Shown piece after piece: positions 8,010-16,903 of a stretch of 64,000 nt of DNA. This DNA comes from JABCPE02 sp963516475 (GTDB taxonomy: Bacteria > Bacteroidota > Bacteroidia > Flavobacteriales > Weeksellaceae), in contig CAUQBR010000006.1 of the NCBI GenBank assembly GCA_963516475.1, positions 1-64,000 on the forward strand, given 5' to 3'. A program made the position numbers and the translations under genes. The notes below the pieces were generated by a model. It did not search any database, was not told the origin of the DNA, and worked only from the letters and a program-made list of their open reading frames with translations. Position 1 is the stretch's first letter; each line of letters opens with the position of its first letter.

Positions 8010-10229
8010 TTAGAATTTAAACTCCAATTTGGCATTGAAAAAACGCCCTGTCAATCGCACAGGAACAGGATAATAATAGCCTGTCTCTATGTCATTAATC
8101 CACTGATTAGCAACGGTATTATGAATATTAAATGCGTTAAAAACCTGAACACCAAGGCTTAATTCCTTGAATTTAGACCAAAAAACACTCTTAGGCTTAT
8201 GGTCTTTCTGATCTATAAAAATCTTGGTAAGCCCTATATCCACACGCTTATACGAGGTTAATGTTTTTTGGAAATGATATGCCGTATCAAAATTAGGCGT
8301 GCCATCTGCATTAAATAATATCGGCGTTCCCGTAGGAAGTCCGCTCGCATAGACCAAAGTAAGATTTACCCTCATGCTTGGGAATTTTGGCATATAGTCT
8401 TGATAAAACATCGACACACGAAAACGCTGGTCGGTAGGGCGAGGGATAAAACCCTTGTCATCAATATTTTCGTAAATTCTGGAATATCCCACAGAAATCC
8501 AAGAATCCACCCCAGGAACGAACTCCCCGAACAATCTCGCATCCACGCCGTACGCATAGCCCTTCGCATTATTTTTCCCTGAATATCTTATGCGCATATT
8601 GTCCATATAATAAGGCATCAAACTGCTCATTTTCTTATAATAAAGCTCCGTAGTCAGCTTAAACGGACGCTCTTTCCATGAAAATTCATAATCATTAGCA
8701 AGGACAAAATGCAAGGATTTTTGAGCCCTGATAGAACTGTCCAAACTTCCATTAAGGGATTTGATTTCTCTATAATAAGGCGCTTGATAATAGACCCCTG
8801 CCGCGAAACGAAACAGCATATCTGTTTCCCAGTCAGGCTTTACGGCCAGCTGAAATCTTGGAGAAAACAGAAATTCTTTATTAAAACTCCAGTTCTGCAC
8901 CCTTGCGCCTGCATTCACAAACATCTTATGCCCACCCCAGAGGAATTTTTTGGAATATTGAGCAAAAGCCGAAAACCTTGTAGCACTTACATCGTTCATT
9001 CCGCTAATGCTGTAATTCAGGTTTAAAGGAGCAGAATTTAAAATCCCAAATGGATAATTTTGCATAGGAAAACTATATCCGCTGTAAGACACATATCGCC
9101 ATTCGTTGGTAGCATCTTGCAGTTTTTCAGATTCTATCTTTGCTCCCACTTCTATTTTAGTATTAACCGAAGGAGAAAATTTTACTTTAAACTGAGACCC
9201 AAAAGTCCTGAGCAAAACATCATTCCTCGCGTGGTCTGTCTGCCCTCCTATATCATAAGATGCTGTATAATAGCCTGTAGAAGCGTTCGGAACGAACAAT
9301 CTAAACGCCGATGAAATGGTATAATATTCTCGCTCTCTGTTTTGATAGGCGAAATTATCCCAAGAAAATGCCCATTTTTCATTTGGAATAAAATTCAGCG
9401 AGACCGTTCCCATCATATTTTTATACTTGTCTTCCTCCTTCCCGTCATAATAGACATCCAGCGTAATAGGATTTTGCAAAGTACCAAAATCTATGCTCCT
9501 TTCCTTTGGGCGCATTTCGTAGATATTATTCATCCAATAGCCCAGAAAGGACAAATTCCATTTTGGATTAAATTTATAATTTATATAAGTCTGAAAATCA
9601 AAATATTTTGGGTTAAAATCGGTATTTTCATTCAGCGTGTTTAAAACCAAATTAGTGTTTCTGTACCTCGCACCGAATAAAGCCGAAAGTTTTTGGTCTT
9701 TGGATGCCATTCCCAAAGTCAGCCTGCCGCCAATGAGCGATGCCTCGCCAGAAAGCTCAAAACCCCTCGGCTGGCGGTAATAAATATTGAGAACCGAAGA
9801 CATCTTGTCGCCATATTTCGCCTCAAAGCCTCCCGCAGAGAAATTAACCGTAGAGACCATATCAGGATTGATGATACTCATCCCCTCCTGCTGGCTGTTT
9901 CTGATGAGAAGCGGCCTGAGGATTTCCACATCATTGATATAGGTAAGATTTTCATCAAAATTCCCACCACGCACCATATATTGAGAACTCAGCTCTGCAT
10001 TTGAGTTTACCGAAGGCAGGGTTTTCAGCAAGGTTTCCACTCCTCCCGAAACCGTAGCCACCTCCTTCACCTCCTCTGAGGAAATCTGCACATTGGTAAG
10101 GTCTGTAGATTTAGCTTTTTTCTGAAAAACCACCTCTTCTATCTGTTTTTCCTTTGGTTCCTCTTCTTCCGTCTGAGAATATCCCAAAACAGGAAAAGCC
10201 GACAGCCCCAATAGAATAATTCTTCTCAT
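8010..10229 (-). CDS. TonB-dependent outer-membrane receptor
   Basis: This 739-residue outer-membrane receptor would import a ligand using TonB energy. A signal peptide (MRRIILLGLSAFPVLGYS) is followed by an acidic segment and a plug domain (about 40-160, with VETLLKTLPSVNS and YMVRGGNFDENLTYINDVEI). A long beta-barrel follows, rich in alternating aromatic residues and ending in phenylalanine (LEFKF), as typical of outer-membrane proteins. The N-terminal carboxypeptidase-like domain often seen in Bacteroidota receptors is absent. No SusD or sigma/anti-sigma gene is adjacent, so the substrate cannot be inferred. The ATG at 10229 was chosen over a TTG one codon earlier. Confidence 0.9.
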   Translation of the reverse strand: MRRIILLGLSAFPVLGYSQTEEEEPKEKQIEEVVFQKKAKSTDLTNVQISSEEVKEVATVSGGVETLLKTLPSVNSNAELSSQYMVRGGNFDENLTYINDVEILRPLLIRNSQQEGMSIINPDMVSTVNFSAGGFEAKYGDKMSSVLNIYYRQPRGFELSGEASLIGGRLTLGMASKDQKLSALFGARYRNTNLVLNTLNENTDFNPKYFDFQTYINYKFNPKWNLSFLGYWMNNIYEMRPKERSIDFGTLQNPITLDVYYDGKEEDKYKNMMGTVSLNFIPNEKWAFSWDNFAYQNREREYYTISSAFRLFVPNASTGYYTASYDIGGQTDHARNDVLLRTFGSQFKVKFSPSVNTKIEVGAKIESEKLQDATNEWRYVSYSGYSFPMQNYPFGILNSAPLNLNYSISGMNDVSATRFSAFAQYSKKFLWGGHKMFVNAGARVQNWSFNKEFLFSPRFQLAVKPDWETDMLFRFAAGVYYQAPYYREIKSLNGSLDSSIRAQKSLHFVLANDYEFSWKERPFKLTTELYYKKMSSLMPYYMDNMRIRYSGKNNAKGYAYGVDARLFGEFVPGVDSWISVGYSRIYENIDDKGFIPRPTDQRFRVSMFYQDYMPKFPSMRVNLTLVYASGLPTGTPILFNADGTPNFDTAYHFQKTLTSYKRVDIGLTKIFIDQKDHKPKSVFWSKFKELSLGVQVFNAFNIHNTVANQWINDIETGYYYPVPVRLTGRFFNAKLEFKF

Positions 10230-10245
10230 CAAAAATATTTTTTTA

Positions 10246-10253
10246 CAAAAATA
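10246..10253 (-). promoter_or_regulatory. Possible -7 box of the TonB receptor gene
   Basis: On the minus strand this reads TATTTTTG, 16 bases upstream of the ATG at 10229 and just after the terminator of the upstream gene. The surrounding DNA is so AT-rich that the match could be chance. Confidence 0.35.
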
Positions 10254-10256
10254 AAA

Positions 10257-10290
10257 AAATCCAACATTGATTTGCTCAATACTGGATTTT
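10257..10290 (-). terminator. Terminator of the PLP-enzyme pair
   Basis: An imperfect stem (AAATCC...ATTGA 10257-10270 with TCAAT...GGATTT 10276-10289) is followed on the minus strand by a T7 run. It separates the acyltransferase gene from the TonB receptor gene. Confidence 0.6.
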
Positions 10291-10300
10291 AAATCATTTT

Positions 10301-11560
10301 TTAAAGCGGCATAAAGTTCAAGCCCATTTGTTTCTCTTGTTCTTTATAAAAACCTGAATCTAGTTTTTCTTTCAATGCTGCGAAAGCATCCAGAGTTTCG
10401 TTGATTTCCGCATCGGTATGAGATGCCGTAGGAATCAGCCTTAGCAAGATATTTCCTTTCGGAATTACAGGATAAACCACCACTGAAGTGAAAATTCCAT
10501 AATTCTCTCTCAGGTCTTTTACCAATAGTGTCGCTTCTACTGGCGAACCTTCGATAAATACAGGCGTTACACAAGTATTCGTTTCTCCTAAATTAAATCC
10601 TCTTTCTCTAAGTCCGTTTTGTAATTTGCGAACATTTTCCCAAAGTTTAGCCTTGATTTCTGGTCTGCTTCTCAAAAGCTCCAATCTCTTCAATCCTCCG
10701 ATAACCATCGGCATTGTCAAAGATTTAGCAAAAATCTGAGAACGAAGGTTGAATTTAAGGTATCTTACAATCTGCTTGTCTCCTGCCACGAAAGCCCCGA
10801 AACCAGCCATTGATTTAGCAAAAGTAGAGAAATACACATCGATTTGGTCTTGGCATCCTTGCTCCTCACCAGCTCCAGCACCTCTTTCTCCTAATGTTCC
10901 GAAACCATGAGCATCATCCACCAACAATCTGAAATTAAATTTCTTTTTCAAATCGCAGATTTCCTTTAATTTCCCCTGCTGACCTCTCATTCCGAAAACT
11001 CCCTCAGTAATTACTAAAATTCCTCCGCCGTTTTCTTCTGCTACTTTCGCTGCTCTTTCAAGGTTTTTCTCCAAGCTCTCCATATCATTGTGCTTATAAG
11101 TAAAACTTGTCCCGAAATGTAGTCTTACCCCATCAATGATACATGCATGAGAATCAGCATCATACACGATAACATCTCTTCTCGTTACCAAAGCATCTAT
11201 GATAGACACCATCCCTTGATAACCGAAGTTCAGCAAATAAGCCGCTTCTTTCTCTACAAACTCAGCCAATTCTCTCTCCAGCTGCAGGTGCGCTTCTGTC
11301 TCACCAGACATCGCTCTCGCTCCCATTGGGTAGAACATTCCATATTCTGCTGCTGCTTTGGCATCTGCTTCCAAAACTTCTGGGTGGTTACAAAGCCCCA
11401 AATAATCATTTGCAGACCAGAAAACCACTTCTTTCCCTTGAAATTTCATTCTTGGCCCGATTTTCCCTTCTAATTTTGGGAAAATAAAATATCCTTCACC
11501 ATAATCCGCAAACTGACCCAATGGCCCTGGATTTTGTTTAATTCTTTCAAAAATATCCAT
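10301..11560 (-). CDS. PLP-dependent alpha-oxoamine synthase (serine palmitoyltransferase / cysteate acyltransferase type)
   Basis: This 419-residue enzyme belongs to the family that condenses an amino acid with an acyl thioester and releases CO2 (serine palmitoyltransferase, KBL, BioF). Visible features are SANDYLGL near residues 49-56, DDAHGFG (215-221) and the PLP lysine in FSTFAKSMAGFG (K249). In Bacteroidota such enzymes start sphingolipid synthesis from serine, or sulfonolipid (capnine) synthesis from cysteate. The neighbouring gene, 31 bases upstream on the same strand, is a cysteine-synthase-like enzyme, which favours the cysteate route. The ATG at 11560 matches the family N-terminus (MDIFERIKQNPGPLGQ) better than the TTG at 11587. 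The substrate is an inference. Confidence 0.85.
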   Translation of the reverse strand: MDIFERIKQNPGPLGQFADYGEGYFIFPKLEGKIGPRMKFQGKEVVFWSANDYLGLCNHPEVLEADAKAAAEYGMFYPMGARAMSGETEAHLQLERELAEFVEKEAAYLLNFGYQGMVSIIDALVTRRDVIVYDADSHACIIDGVRLHFGTSFTYKHNDMESLEKNLERAAKVAEENGGGILVITEGVFGMRGQQGKLKEICDLKKKFNFRLLVDDAHGFGTLGERGAGAGEEQGCQDQIDVYFSTFAKSMAGFGAFVAGDKQIVRYLKFNLRSQIFAKSLTMPMVIGGLKRLELLRSRPEIKAKLWENVRKLQNGLRERGFNLGETNTCVTPVFIEGSPVEATLLVKDLRENYGIFTSVVVYPVIPKGNILLRLIPTASHTDAEINETLDAFAALKEKLDSGFYKEQEKQMGLNFMPL

Positions 11561-11591
11561 AATTTTTTCTAATTTATTCGTAATCAATTTT

Positions 11592-12617
11592 TTATATTAT
11601 AATAGCTTCTTTATATTTAGCCATTTCACTGTGGGTAAAGCCCATTTCCACCATCCACTCATCGCTGTACACTTTGGTCATGTATTTAGAACCATGGTCT
11701 GGGAAAATAAGCACCACCAAATCATCCTTCGTAAAGGTATGACTTTGAGCGTATTGTTTAAACGCCTGCATCACAGCACCTGTGGTATAACCTCCCATAA
11801 TGGCCTCTTTTATGGCTATTTCACGGGTCATGTAGGCGCTGTTTTCATCATTTACCCTTACAAATTCATCTATTTTATCAAAAAGAAGCGTGTCTGGAAT
11901 TAAATTTTTGCCCAAACCTTCTATTTGATAAGAGTGGATTTCATCTTTATTAATCTTCCCTGTTTCGTGGTAAGTTTTCAGAATAGAGCCGTCTGCATCC
12001 ACTCCGATGATTTTCACATCAGGATTTTGTTCTTTCATGTATTTAGCTGAACCAGAGAGCGTTCCGCCTGTTCCTGTACATCCAAAAAGATGGGTAATTT
12101 TTCCTTCTGTCTGCTCCCAAATTTCTTTTCCTGTAGTCAAATAATGCGCTTCTACATTTAGCTCATTGAAATACTGATTGATATACACCGAATTAGGCGT
12201 TTCTGCGGTAATTCTTTTGGCTACTTCGTAGTAAGAGCGAGGGTCATCAGCAGGAACACTAGCAGGACATACATAGACAGTCGCACCCAATGATTTTAGG
12301 AAAGCTATTTTTTCGGGTTTTGTTTTATCACTTACCGCAAGAATACACTTATATCCGCGTAATGCACTTATCATCGCTACCGAAAATCCTGTATTCCCAG
12401 AAGTAGTCTCTACGATGGTAGCTCCTTTGGTTAAAATTCCTTTTTTCTCAGCAGTTTCTATAATGTGCAGGGCTATTCTGTCTTTCACGGAATGCCCTGG
12501 GTTATAAGATTCTAATTTTGCAAAAACCTTTGCAGGATTGTCCTCTACCACTTTATTAAGCCTTACCATGGGAGTATTCCCTATAAGACCTAAAATATTA
12601 TCATAAACATTATTCAT
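11592..12617 (-). CDS. PLP-dependent cysteine/cysteate synthase-like beta-replacement enzyme
   Basis: This 341-residue fold-type II PLP enzyme has the start LIGNTPMVRL, the PLP lysine in HSVKDR (K45), the substrate loop TTSGNTG (71-77) and the phosphate-binding glycine loop GCTGTGGTLSG. Such enzymes replace the beta substituent of serine, O-acetylserine or O-phosphoserine with sulfide, sulfite or homocysteine. There is no regulatory CBS pair, since the protein ends at 341 residues. The gene sits directly before an alpha-oxoamine synthase. The pair fits cysteate formation followed by acyl condensation in sulfonolipid synthesis, a lipid class known from Chryseobacterium and Capnocytophaga. A plain cysteine synthase or cystathionine beta-synthase role remains possible. 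Confidence 0.85.
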   Translation of the reverse strand: MNNVYDNILGLIGNTPMVRLNKVVEDNPAKVFAKLESYNPGHSVKDRIALHIIETAEKKGILTKGATIVETTSGNTGFSVAMISALRGYKCILAVSDKTKPEKIAFLKSLGATVYVCPASVPADDPRSYYEVAKRITAETPNSVYINQYFNELNVEAHYLTTGKEIWEQTEGKITHLFGCTGTGGTLSGSAKYMKEQNPDVKIIGVDADGSILKTYHETGKINKDEIHSYQIEGLGKNLIPDTLLFDKIDEFVRVNDENSAYMTREIAIKEAIMGGYTTGAVMQAFKQYAQSHTFTKDDLVVLIFPDHGSKYMTKVYSDEWMVEMGFTHSEMAKYKEAIII

Positions 12618-12695
12618 CTAAAAAAAATTATCTCTGAAAATTTTTGCAAAAGTAAGAAAAATCAAAGAATTATCTTGAATTCCTAAAATCCTCTT

Positions 12696-13070
12696 CTATT
12701 TCCTTTTCTCTATATAAGTCAAAATTTTCAAAAAAATAAAACACCCAAAACCTGCACCTATCATATCCGCAAGCAGGTCATAAAAGTCCATTGTCCGTCC
12801 CATATTCATAAGTCCCTGTGCAACCTCTGTGAATAATGCATAAATAAACATCACCACCACAAAAAGCCATTTTTTTTGTTTTGGGAAAGACACACTATAG
12901 CAAAACCCTAAAACAGTAAAAATAAGGAAATGAACTATCTTGTCTAAATTATGAAACTCAAACCAATGTTTCTCCCTATCAACCTCACCAGGTCTAAGAA
13001 GCATATAAGTAAGAAATGCCCAATAAATGGGCAATATCTTGTATCTAAATAGGCGACTAATCTTATCCAA
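12696..13070 (-). CDS. VanZ-like membrane protein
   Basis: This 124-residue integral membrane protein has about four hydrophobic helices and the VanZ-family pattern: an LRPG segment after helix 1, LDKIVHFLIFTVLGF, then TEVAQ and a following RTMDFYDLLADMIG motif. VanZ-like proteins are named after a teicoplanin-resistance gene, but in Bacteroidota they usually follow gcvH and their role is unknown. The start is a TTG at 13070 that overlaps the last 8 bases of gcvH. The only later ATG would remove helix 1, so the TTG start and translational coupling are favoured. Confidence 0.8.
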   Translation of the reverse strand: MDKISRLFRYKILPIYWAFLTYMLLRPGEVDREKHWFEFHNLDKIVHFLIFTVLGFCYSVSFPKQKKWLFVVVMFIYALFTEVAQGLMNMGRTMDFYDLLADMIGAGFGCFIFLKILTYIEKRK

Positions 13071-13440
13071 TCACTTCGTTATATTGTTCTGCAGAAAGAA
13101 GTTCTGACTGATCTGCTCCTGCTGCTATTTCTATTTTTATAATCCAACCTTTTCCATAAGGATCTGTGTTCACTAGTTCTGGCTCACTTTCTAGCTCTTC
13201 ATTAAACTCCACTACTTTCCCAGAAAGCGGAAGATATAGGTCAGACACTGTCTTCACAGCCTCTACGCTTCCAAAAACATCTCCTGCATTCAGCTCATCA
13301 CCTGTGCTGTCAATGTCTACGAAAACAATATCTCCTAACTCACTCTGTGCGAAATCCGTGATTCCCACCACAGCGATGTTTCCTTCTATTCTTACCCATT
13401 CATGGTCTTTTGTGTACTTTAGTTCTGCTGGTATGTTCAT
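13063..13440 (-). CDS. gcvH: Glycine cleavage system H protein
   Basis: The H protein shuttles the aminomethyl group on a lipoyl arm between the P and T proteins of the glycine cleavage system. The 125-residue protein has the standard start (KYTKDHEWV) and the lipoylation motif GSVEAVKTVSDLYLP with the modified lysine at K63. The other cleavage-system genes are not in the window. It is followed, with overlap, by the VanZ-like gene and has its own promoter. Confidence 0.97.
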   Translation of the reverse strand: MNIPAELKYTKDHEWVRIEGNIAVVGITDFAQSELGDIVFVDIDSTGDELNAGDVFGSVEAVKTVSDLYLPLSGKVVEFNEELESEPELVNTDPYGKGWIIKIEIAAGADQSELLSAEQYNEVIG

Positions 13441-13459
13441 TTTATTTAAAATTTTTCTC

Positions 13460-13467
13460 CAAATTTA
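13460..13467 (-). promoter_or_regulatory. -7 box of the gcvH promoter
   Basis: On the minus strand this reads TAAATTTG, an exact TAnnTTTG match 20 bases before the gcvH ATG. A TTG lies about 20 bases further upstream as a -33 element. Confidence 0.55.
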
Positions 13468-13546
13468 AACTAAAATCAGTAGAAAACAAAATTTATTTTA
13501 TGAAATTCATCATGTTATTTTTTAGTGTTTTTCATAAAATTTACCT

Positions 13547-13554
13547 TACCTTTG
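13547..13554 (+). promoter_or_regulatory. -7 box of the TetR-family gene promoter
   Basis: TACCTTTG matches the consensus exactly and lies 40 bases upstream of the ATG at 13594. Confidence 0.5.
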
Positions 13555-13593
13555 TAAGAGACCTATTTGGTTTAACTATAATTGACAAAAGAC

Positions 13594-14220
13594 ATGCAAA
13601 AACCTTTTAACGCAAAACAAATTCACATTCTAAATGTGGCTGAGGAGCTTATTGCCCAAAATGGCTTTGAAGACACCTCTGTAAGAGAGATTTCTAAAAA
13701 AGCCAATATCAATGTAGCAATGATTTCGTACTATTTTGGTTCAAAAGAAAAAATGATGACCTGCCTGTATGAATACCGCATACAGAGAAGCAAAGAAAAA
13801 TTCTCTGAACTTACCCAAATATTGGGCAACATAAGACCAGAAATCCAGATAAAAGAAATTATCAATTTTGTGGTAGGAGAAGTTCTAAAATACACTCATT
13901 TTCATGGTTTTGTCACTCAGGAAATGAAAAATTCTGAGAGAGTCAGAAATCTTCTCACAGATTTCTATCTCATCTGCACTAATATTATAGAAAAAATCAT
14001 AGAAAAAGGTATGGCCACAGGAACTTTCAAAAAACCTGCAAAGGCGGAGGACATCATCTCCACTATCGTAGGAACTGTTCTATTTACCATCAGAAATAAG
14101 TCTTTCTATGAAAAATTCCTAAACTGCACCTCACAAGACCTGCCTCTCAAAATAGAGAAAAAAGTAATAGAACATTTGCACAACTGTGTTTTTGCTATTT
14201 TAGGCTTTGATGAAAAATAA
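13594..14220 (+). CDS. TetR-family transcriptional regulator
   Basis: This 208-residue protein is a TetR-type repressor. The N-terminal helix-turn-helix is evident: ILNVAEELIAQNGFEDTSVREI then KKANINVAMISYYFGSKEKM, the canonical recognition helix region at about residues 30-50. The C-terminal two thirds are helical and would bind ligand and dimerise. No efflux or lipid operon is adjacent (bamD follows after 94 bases with its own leader), so the target is unknown. The ATG at 13594 is chosen over a TTG four codons earlier. Confidence 0.88.
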   Translation: MQKPFNAKQIHILNVAEELIAQNGFEDTSVREISKKANINVAMISYYFGSKEKMMTCLYEYRIQRSKEKFSELTQILGNIRPEIQIKEIINFVVGEVLKYTHFHGFVTQEMKNSERVRNLLTDFYLICTNIIEKIIEKGMATGTFKKPAKAEDIISTIVGTVLFTIRNKSFYEKFLNCTSQDLPLKIEKKVIEHLHNCVFAILGFDEK

Positions 14221-14314
14221 TTTTCTAATAAAAATGATAATTTTTTGTTAAATCAATTCTTTTGGCAAAAAAAATTATATTTTTGTGGTTTAAATTTATT
14301 TTTAGTCAAAATTT

Positions 14315-15211
14315 ATGAAAAAATATTTTGTTATTGCTTTAGCTTCGTTGAGCATAATTTCGTGTAATAGACAACTTACCACTGCACTTAAAAGCAGTGA
14401 TAAAGACTATATCCTCAATACTGCTAATGAATTTTATGCACAAAAAAAATGGTCTAACGCCATCGCACTATATGATAGACTTCCTAACCTAGTCGCTGGA
14501 ACTGATGATGCACCTGAAGTGGTTTTTAAACTAGCTTATGCCAACTATTATGACAAAAACTATAGATTGGCTGGGCATCAGTTCAGAAATTTTGCAAATA
14601 CTTTCCTCAATGACCCTAGAAGAGAAGAAGCTGCATACACAGCCGCGATATGCTACTATCAAGATGCTGCGGACTACAACCTAGACCAATCCAGTACGGA
14701 GTCAGCTATCAACATGCTTCAGGAGTTCTTAAACAATTATCCTAACTCTGATAAAGCAAGAGCAGAAGATGCGAACAAAAAAATAGACGAACTTACCCAA
14801 AGACTAGAAACCAAATACTACGAACAAGCCAGAAGATACTTCAAAATGGCTGATTATAGAGCGGCTGTTACAGCATTTGAAAATCTACTGGAAGACTACC
14901 CAAGCACAAAACTAAGACAAAAAAGTTTTGAGCATATCATGAAAGCCAAATATGAGCTTGGAATGCACTCTATCTATGATCTGAAAAAAGATCGTTTAGA
15001 AAGTGCCATCGCCTTTTCAAAGGATGTGGAAAGAGATTTTCCTGACACTAGTTCTTCTAAAGAAGCGGCTTCTATGAGAGAAAAACTATCTAAGGAATTA
15101 GAAAAACACCTAAAAGTAATAGAAGAAAACGAAAAAAGAAAAGCTGAATTCCTAGAAAAACAAAGAGAGGAAGAACTGAAAAAGAGAGAAAAAGAAGAAG
15201 AGGAAAAATAA
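14315..15211 (+). CDS. bamD: Outer-membrane assembly lipoprotein BamD
   Basis: BamD is the essential lipoprotein partner of BamA in inserting beta-barrel proteins into the outer membrane. A lipoprotein signal peptide with lipobox SIISC (lipidated C17) is followed by TPR-like helical repeats (WSNAIALYDRLP, NYRLAGHQFRNFANTF, YRAAVTAFENLLEDYP). The tail from about residue 265 is highly charged (lysine/glutamate-rich, KREKEEEEK) and looks like a coiled coil. At 298 residues the length is normal. The order bamD, rpoZ, coaBC is typical of flavobacteria. Confidence 0.93.
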   Translation: MKKYFVIALASLSIISCNRQLTTALKSSDKDYILNTANEFYAQKKWSNAIALYDRLPNLVAGTDDAPEVVFKLAYANYYDKNYRLAGHQFRNFANTFLNDPRREEAAYTAAICYYQDAADYNLDQSSTESAINMLQEFLNNYPNSDKARAEDANKKIDELTQRLETKYYEQARRYFKMADYRAAVTAFENLLEDYPSTKLRQKSFEHIMKAKYELGMHSIYDLKKDRLESAIAFSKDVERDFPDTSSSKEAASMREKLSKELEKHLKVIEENEKRKAEFLEKQREEELKKREKEEEEK

Positions 15212-15238
15212 AGTTTTTTGAATTTATTTTTTATTTAC

Positions 15239-15246
15239 TAAATTTG
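15239..15246 (+). promoter_or_regulatory. -7 box of the rpoZ promoter
   Basis: TAAATTTG with a TTG at 15218-15220, 18 bases upstream, forms a near-ideal Bacteroidota -33/-7 promoter. The ATG follows 20 bases later. Confidence 0.65.
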
Positions 15247-15266
15247 CGGAATAATTTTTTGTAAAG

Positions 15267-15587
15267 ATGAGAAACATTAAAGATATCAAAGCTGAAGTTA
15301 ATACCATTACTTACGACAAAGACAAAATAGAGGAAAAAGTAGGAAGTATCTATGAAGCTATTGTAATCATGGGAAAAAGAGCAGAGCAAATCAACTCTGA
15401 AATAAGAACCGAGCTGCATAATAAGCTTGATGAATTTGCTGTGCGTGACACTTCTTTAGAAGAAGTTTTCGAAAATAGAGAACAGATAGAAATCTCTAAA
15501 TACTACGAAAAATTACCAAAACCTACATCTATTGCCATCAAAGAATGGTTGGATGATGAGATTTATTTCAGAAAGACAGATAAATAA
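15267..15587 (+). CDS. rpoZ: RNA polymerase omega subunit (Bacteroidota type)
   Basis: The 106-residue protein matches the flavobacterial omega subunit, which helps assemble and stabilise the RNA polymerase core around the beta-prime subunit. The core segment GSIYEAIVIMGKRAEQIN is the omega hallmark region (around residues 29-46). The C-terminal part is longer than in E. coli, as is usual in this phylum. It lies between bamD and coaBC, the conserved flavobacterial order. Confidence 0.88.
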   Translation: MRNIKDIKAEVNTITYDKDKIEEKVGSIYEAIVIMGKRAEQINSEIRTELHNKLDEFAVRDTSLEEVFENREQIEISKYYEKLPKPTSIAIKEWLDDEIYFRKTDK

Positions 15588-15615
15588 TCTTTTTTATTTT
15601 TATATTTATTTTATC

Positions 15616-15652
15616 AAAAAAGTTGTAATTTCGTGTGAGTTATAACTTTTTT
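15616..15652 (+). terminator. Terminator after rpoZ
   Basis: AAAAAAGTTGTAA (15616-15628) pairs imperfectly with TTATAACTTTTTT (15640-15652) and ends in a T-tract. Confidence 0.55.
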
Positions 15653-15694
15653 GTTTTTATTTTACTTAATTTTATTCCAAAATTTTAAAACCAC

Positions 15695-16903
15695 ATGGAC
15701 TTATCAGGAAAAAAAATACTAATCGCAATCACGGGCGGTATCGCAGCCTATAAAATCAATACCCTCGTAAGGGATTTCATCAAAAACGGAGCAGAAGTAC
15801 AAGTTATCCTAACACCATCCGCAAAAGAATTTGTAAGCCCTCTTACCCTATCCACCTTATCTAAAAGAAAGGTATTCAGTGAGTTTTCCTCGCAAGATGG
15901 AGAATGGAACAGCCATGTAGATTTAGCCTTGTGGGCAGATGTAATGCTGGTAGCGCCATGCACCGCCAATACTCTTGCAAAGATGGTGAATGGCGTATGT
16001 GACAATCTAGTGATAGCCACCTATCTTTCGGCAAAATATCCTGTATTTATAGCTCCTGCGATGGATCTAGATATGTACATCCACCCTTCTACCGAGCGAA
16101 ATCTAAAACTTGCCGAGGAATATGGAAATATCATCATTCCCGCAGAAGAAGGCGAACTGGCGAGCGGGCTGGTAGGCAAAGGGCGAATGGCAGAAACCGA
16201 AACTATTTATAAAACTATTGCTAATTTCTTTAATTCAGAACAAAAAAAATCTTTAGCAGGAAAAACAGTTCTTGTAACGGCAGGCCCGACCTACGAAGCT
16301 ATTGACCCTGTGCGGTTTATCGGAAATCATTCCTCTGGGAAAATGGGATTTGCCATCGCAGAAGAAGCCGAAAAAAGAGGAGCAAAGGTGATTCTAATTT
16401 CAGGGCCAACTGCACTAAGCACAGACAAAAATATATCATTAGAAAAAGTAAATTCCGCAAAAGAAATGTACAATGCTGTTTTTCAATATTTTGACAATAC
16501 AGATATTGCGATAATGAGTGCAGCAGTGGCAGACTATGCTCCAAAAGAAATTGCCCAAGAGAAAATCAAAAAAAATGATGAAGAGATGACTATCACACTA
16601 GTCAAAAATCCTGATATTCTGAAAACTATGGGTGAGAAAAAGAAAAATCAATTTTTGGTTGGGTTTGCTTTAGAAACTCAGAACGAAGAAGAAAATGCAA
16701 AAGGAAAACTGGTGCGAAAAAACTTGGATATGATAGTCCTAAACTCACTAAAAGACAGTGGTGCTGGATTTAAAAATGATACCAACAAAATTAAAATCAT
16801 CACACCTTCAGAACAGAAAGATTTCGCTCTAAAATCCAAAGAAGATGTCGCAAAAGACATTTTGGATTTTGTAGAAGAGCAGTTACAAAAAAAACATACT
16901 TAA
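15695..16903 (+). CDS. coaBC: Bifunctional phosphopantothenoylcysteine decarboxylase / phosphopantothenate-cysteine ligase
   Basis: CoaBC carries out two consecutive steps of coenzyme A synthesis: ligation of cysteine to 4'-phosphopantothenate, then FMN-dependent decarboxylation. The N-terminal flavoprotein domain (1 to about 180) has ITGGIAAYK and the decarboxylase segment PAMDLDMY. The C-terminal ligase domain has VTAGPTYEAIDPVRFIGNHSSGKMG, split by the usual nucleotide-binding loop, plus AAVADYAP. The 402-residue length is normal. The last codons form one arm of the gene's terminator. Confidence 0.96.
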   Translation: MDLSGKKILIAITGGIAAYKINTLVRDFIKNGAEVQVILTPSAKEFVSPLTLSTLSKRKVFSEFSSQDGEWNSHVDLALWADVMLVAPCTANTLAKMVNGVCDNLVIATYLSAKYPVFIAPAMDLDMYIHPSTERNLKLAEEYGNIIIPAEEGELASGLVGKGRMAETETIYKTIANFFNSEQKKSLAGKTVLVTAGPTYEAIDPVRFIGNHSSGKMGFAIAEEAEKRGAKVILISGPTALSTDKNISLEKVNSAKEMYNAVFQYFDNTDIAIMSAAVADYAPKEIAQEKIKKNDEEMTITLVKNPDILKTMGEKKKNQFLVGFALETQNEEENAKGKLVRKNLDMIVLNSLKDSGAGFKNDTNKIKIITPSEQKDFALKSKEDVAKDILDFVEEQLQKKHT

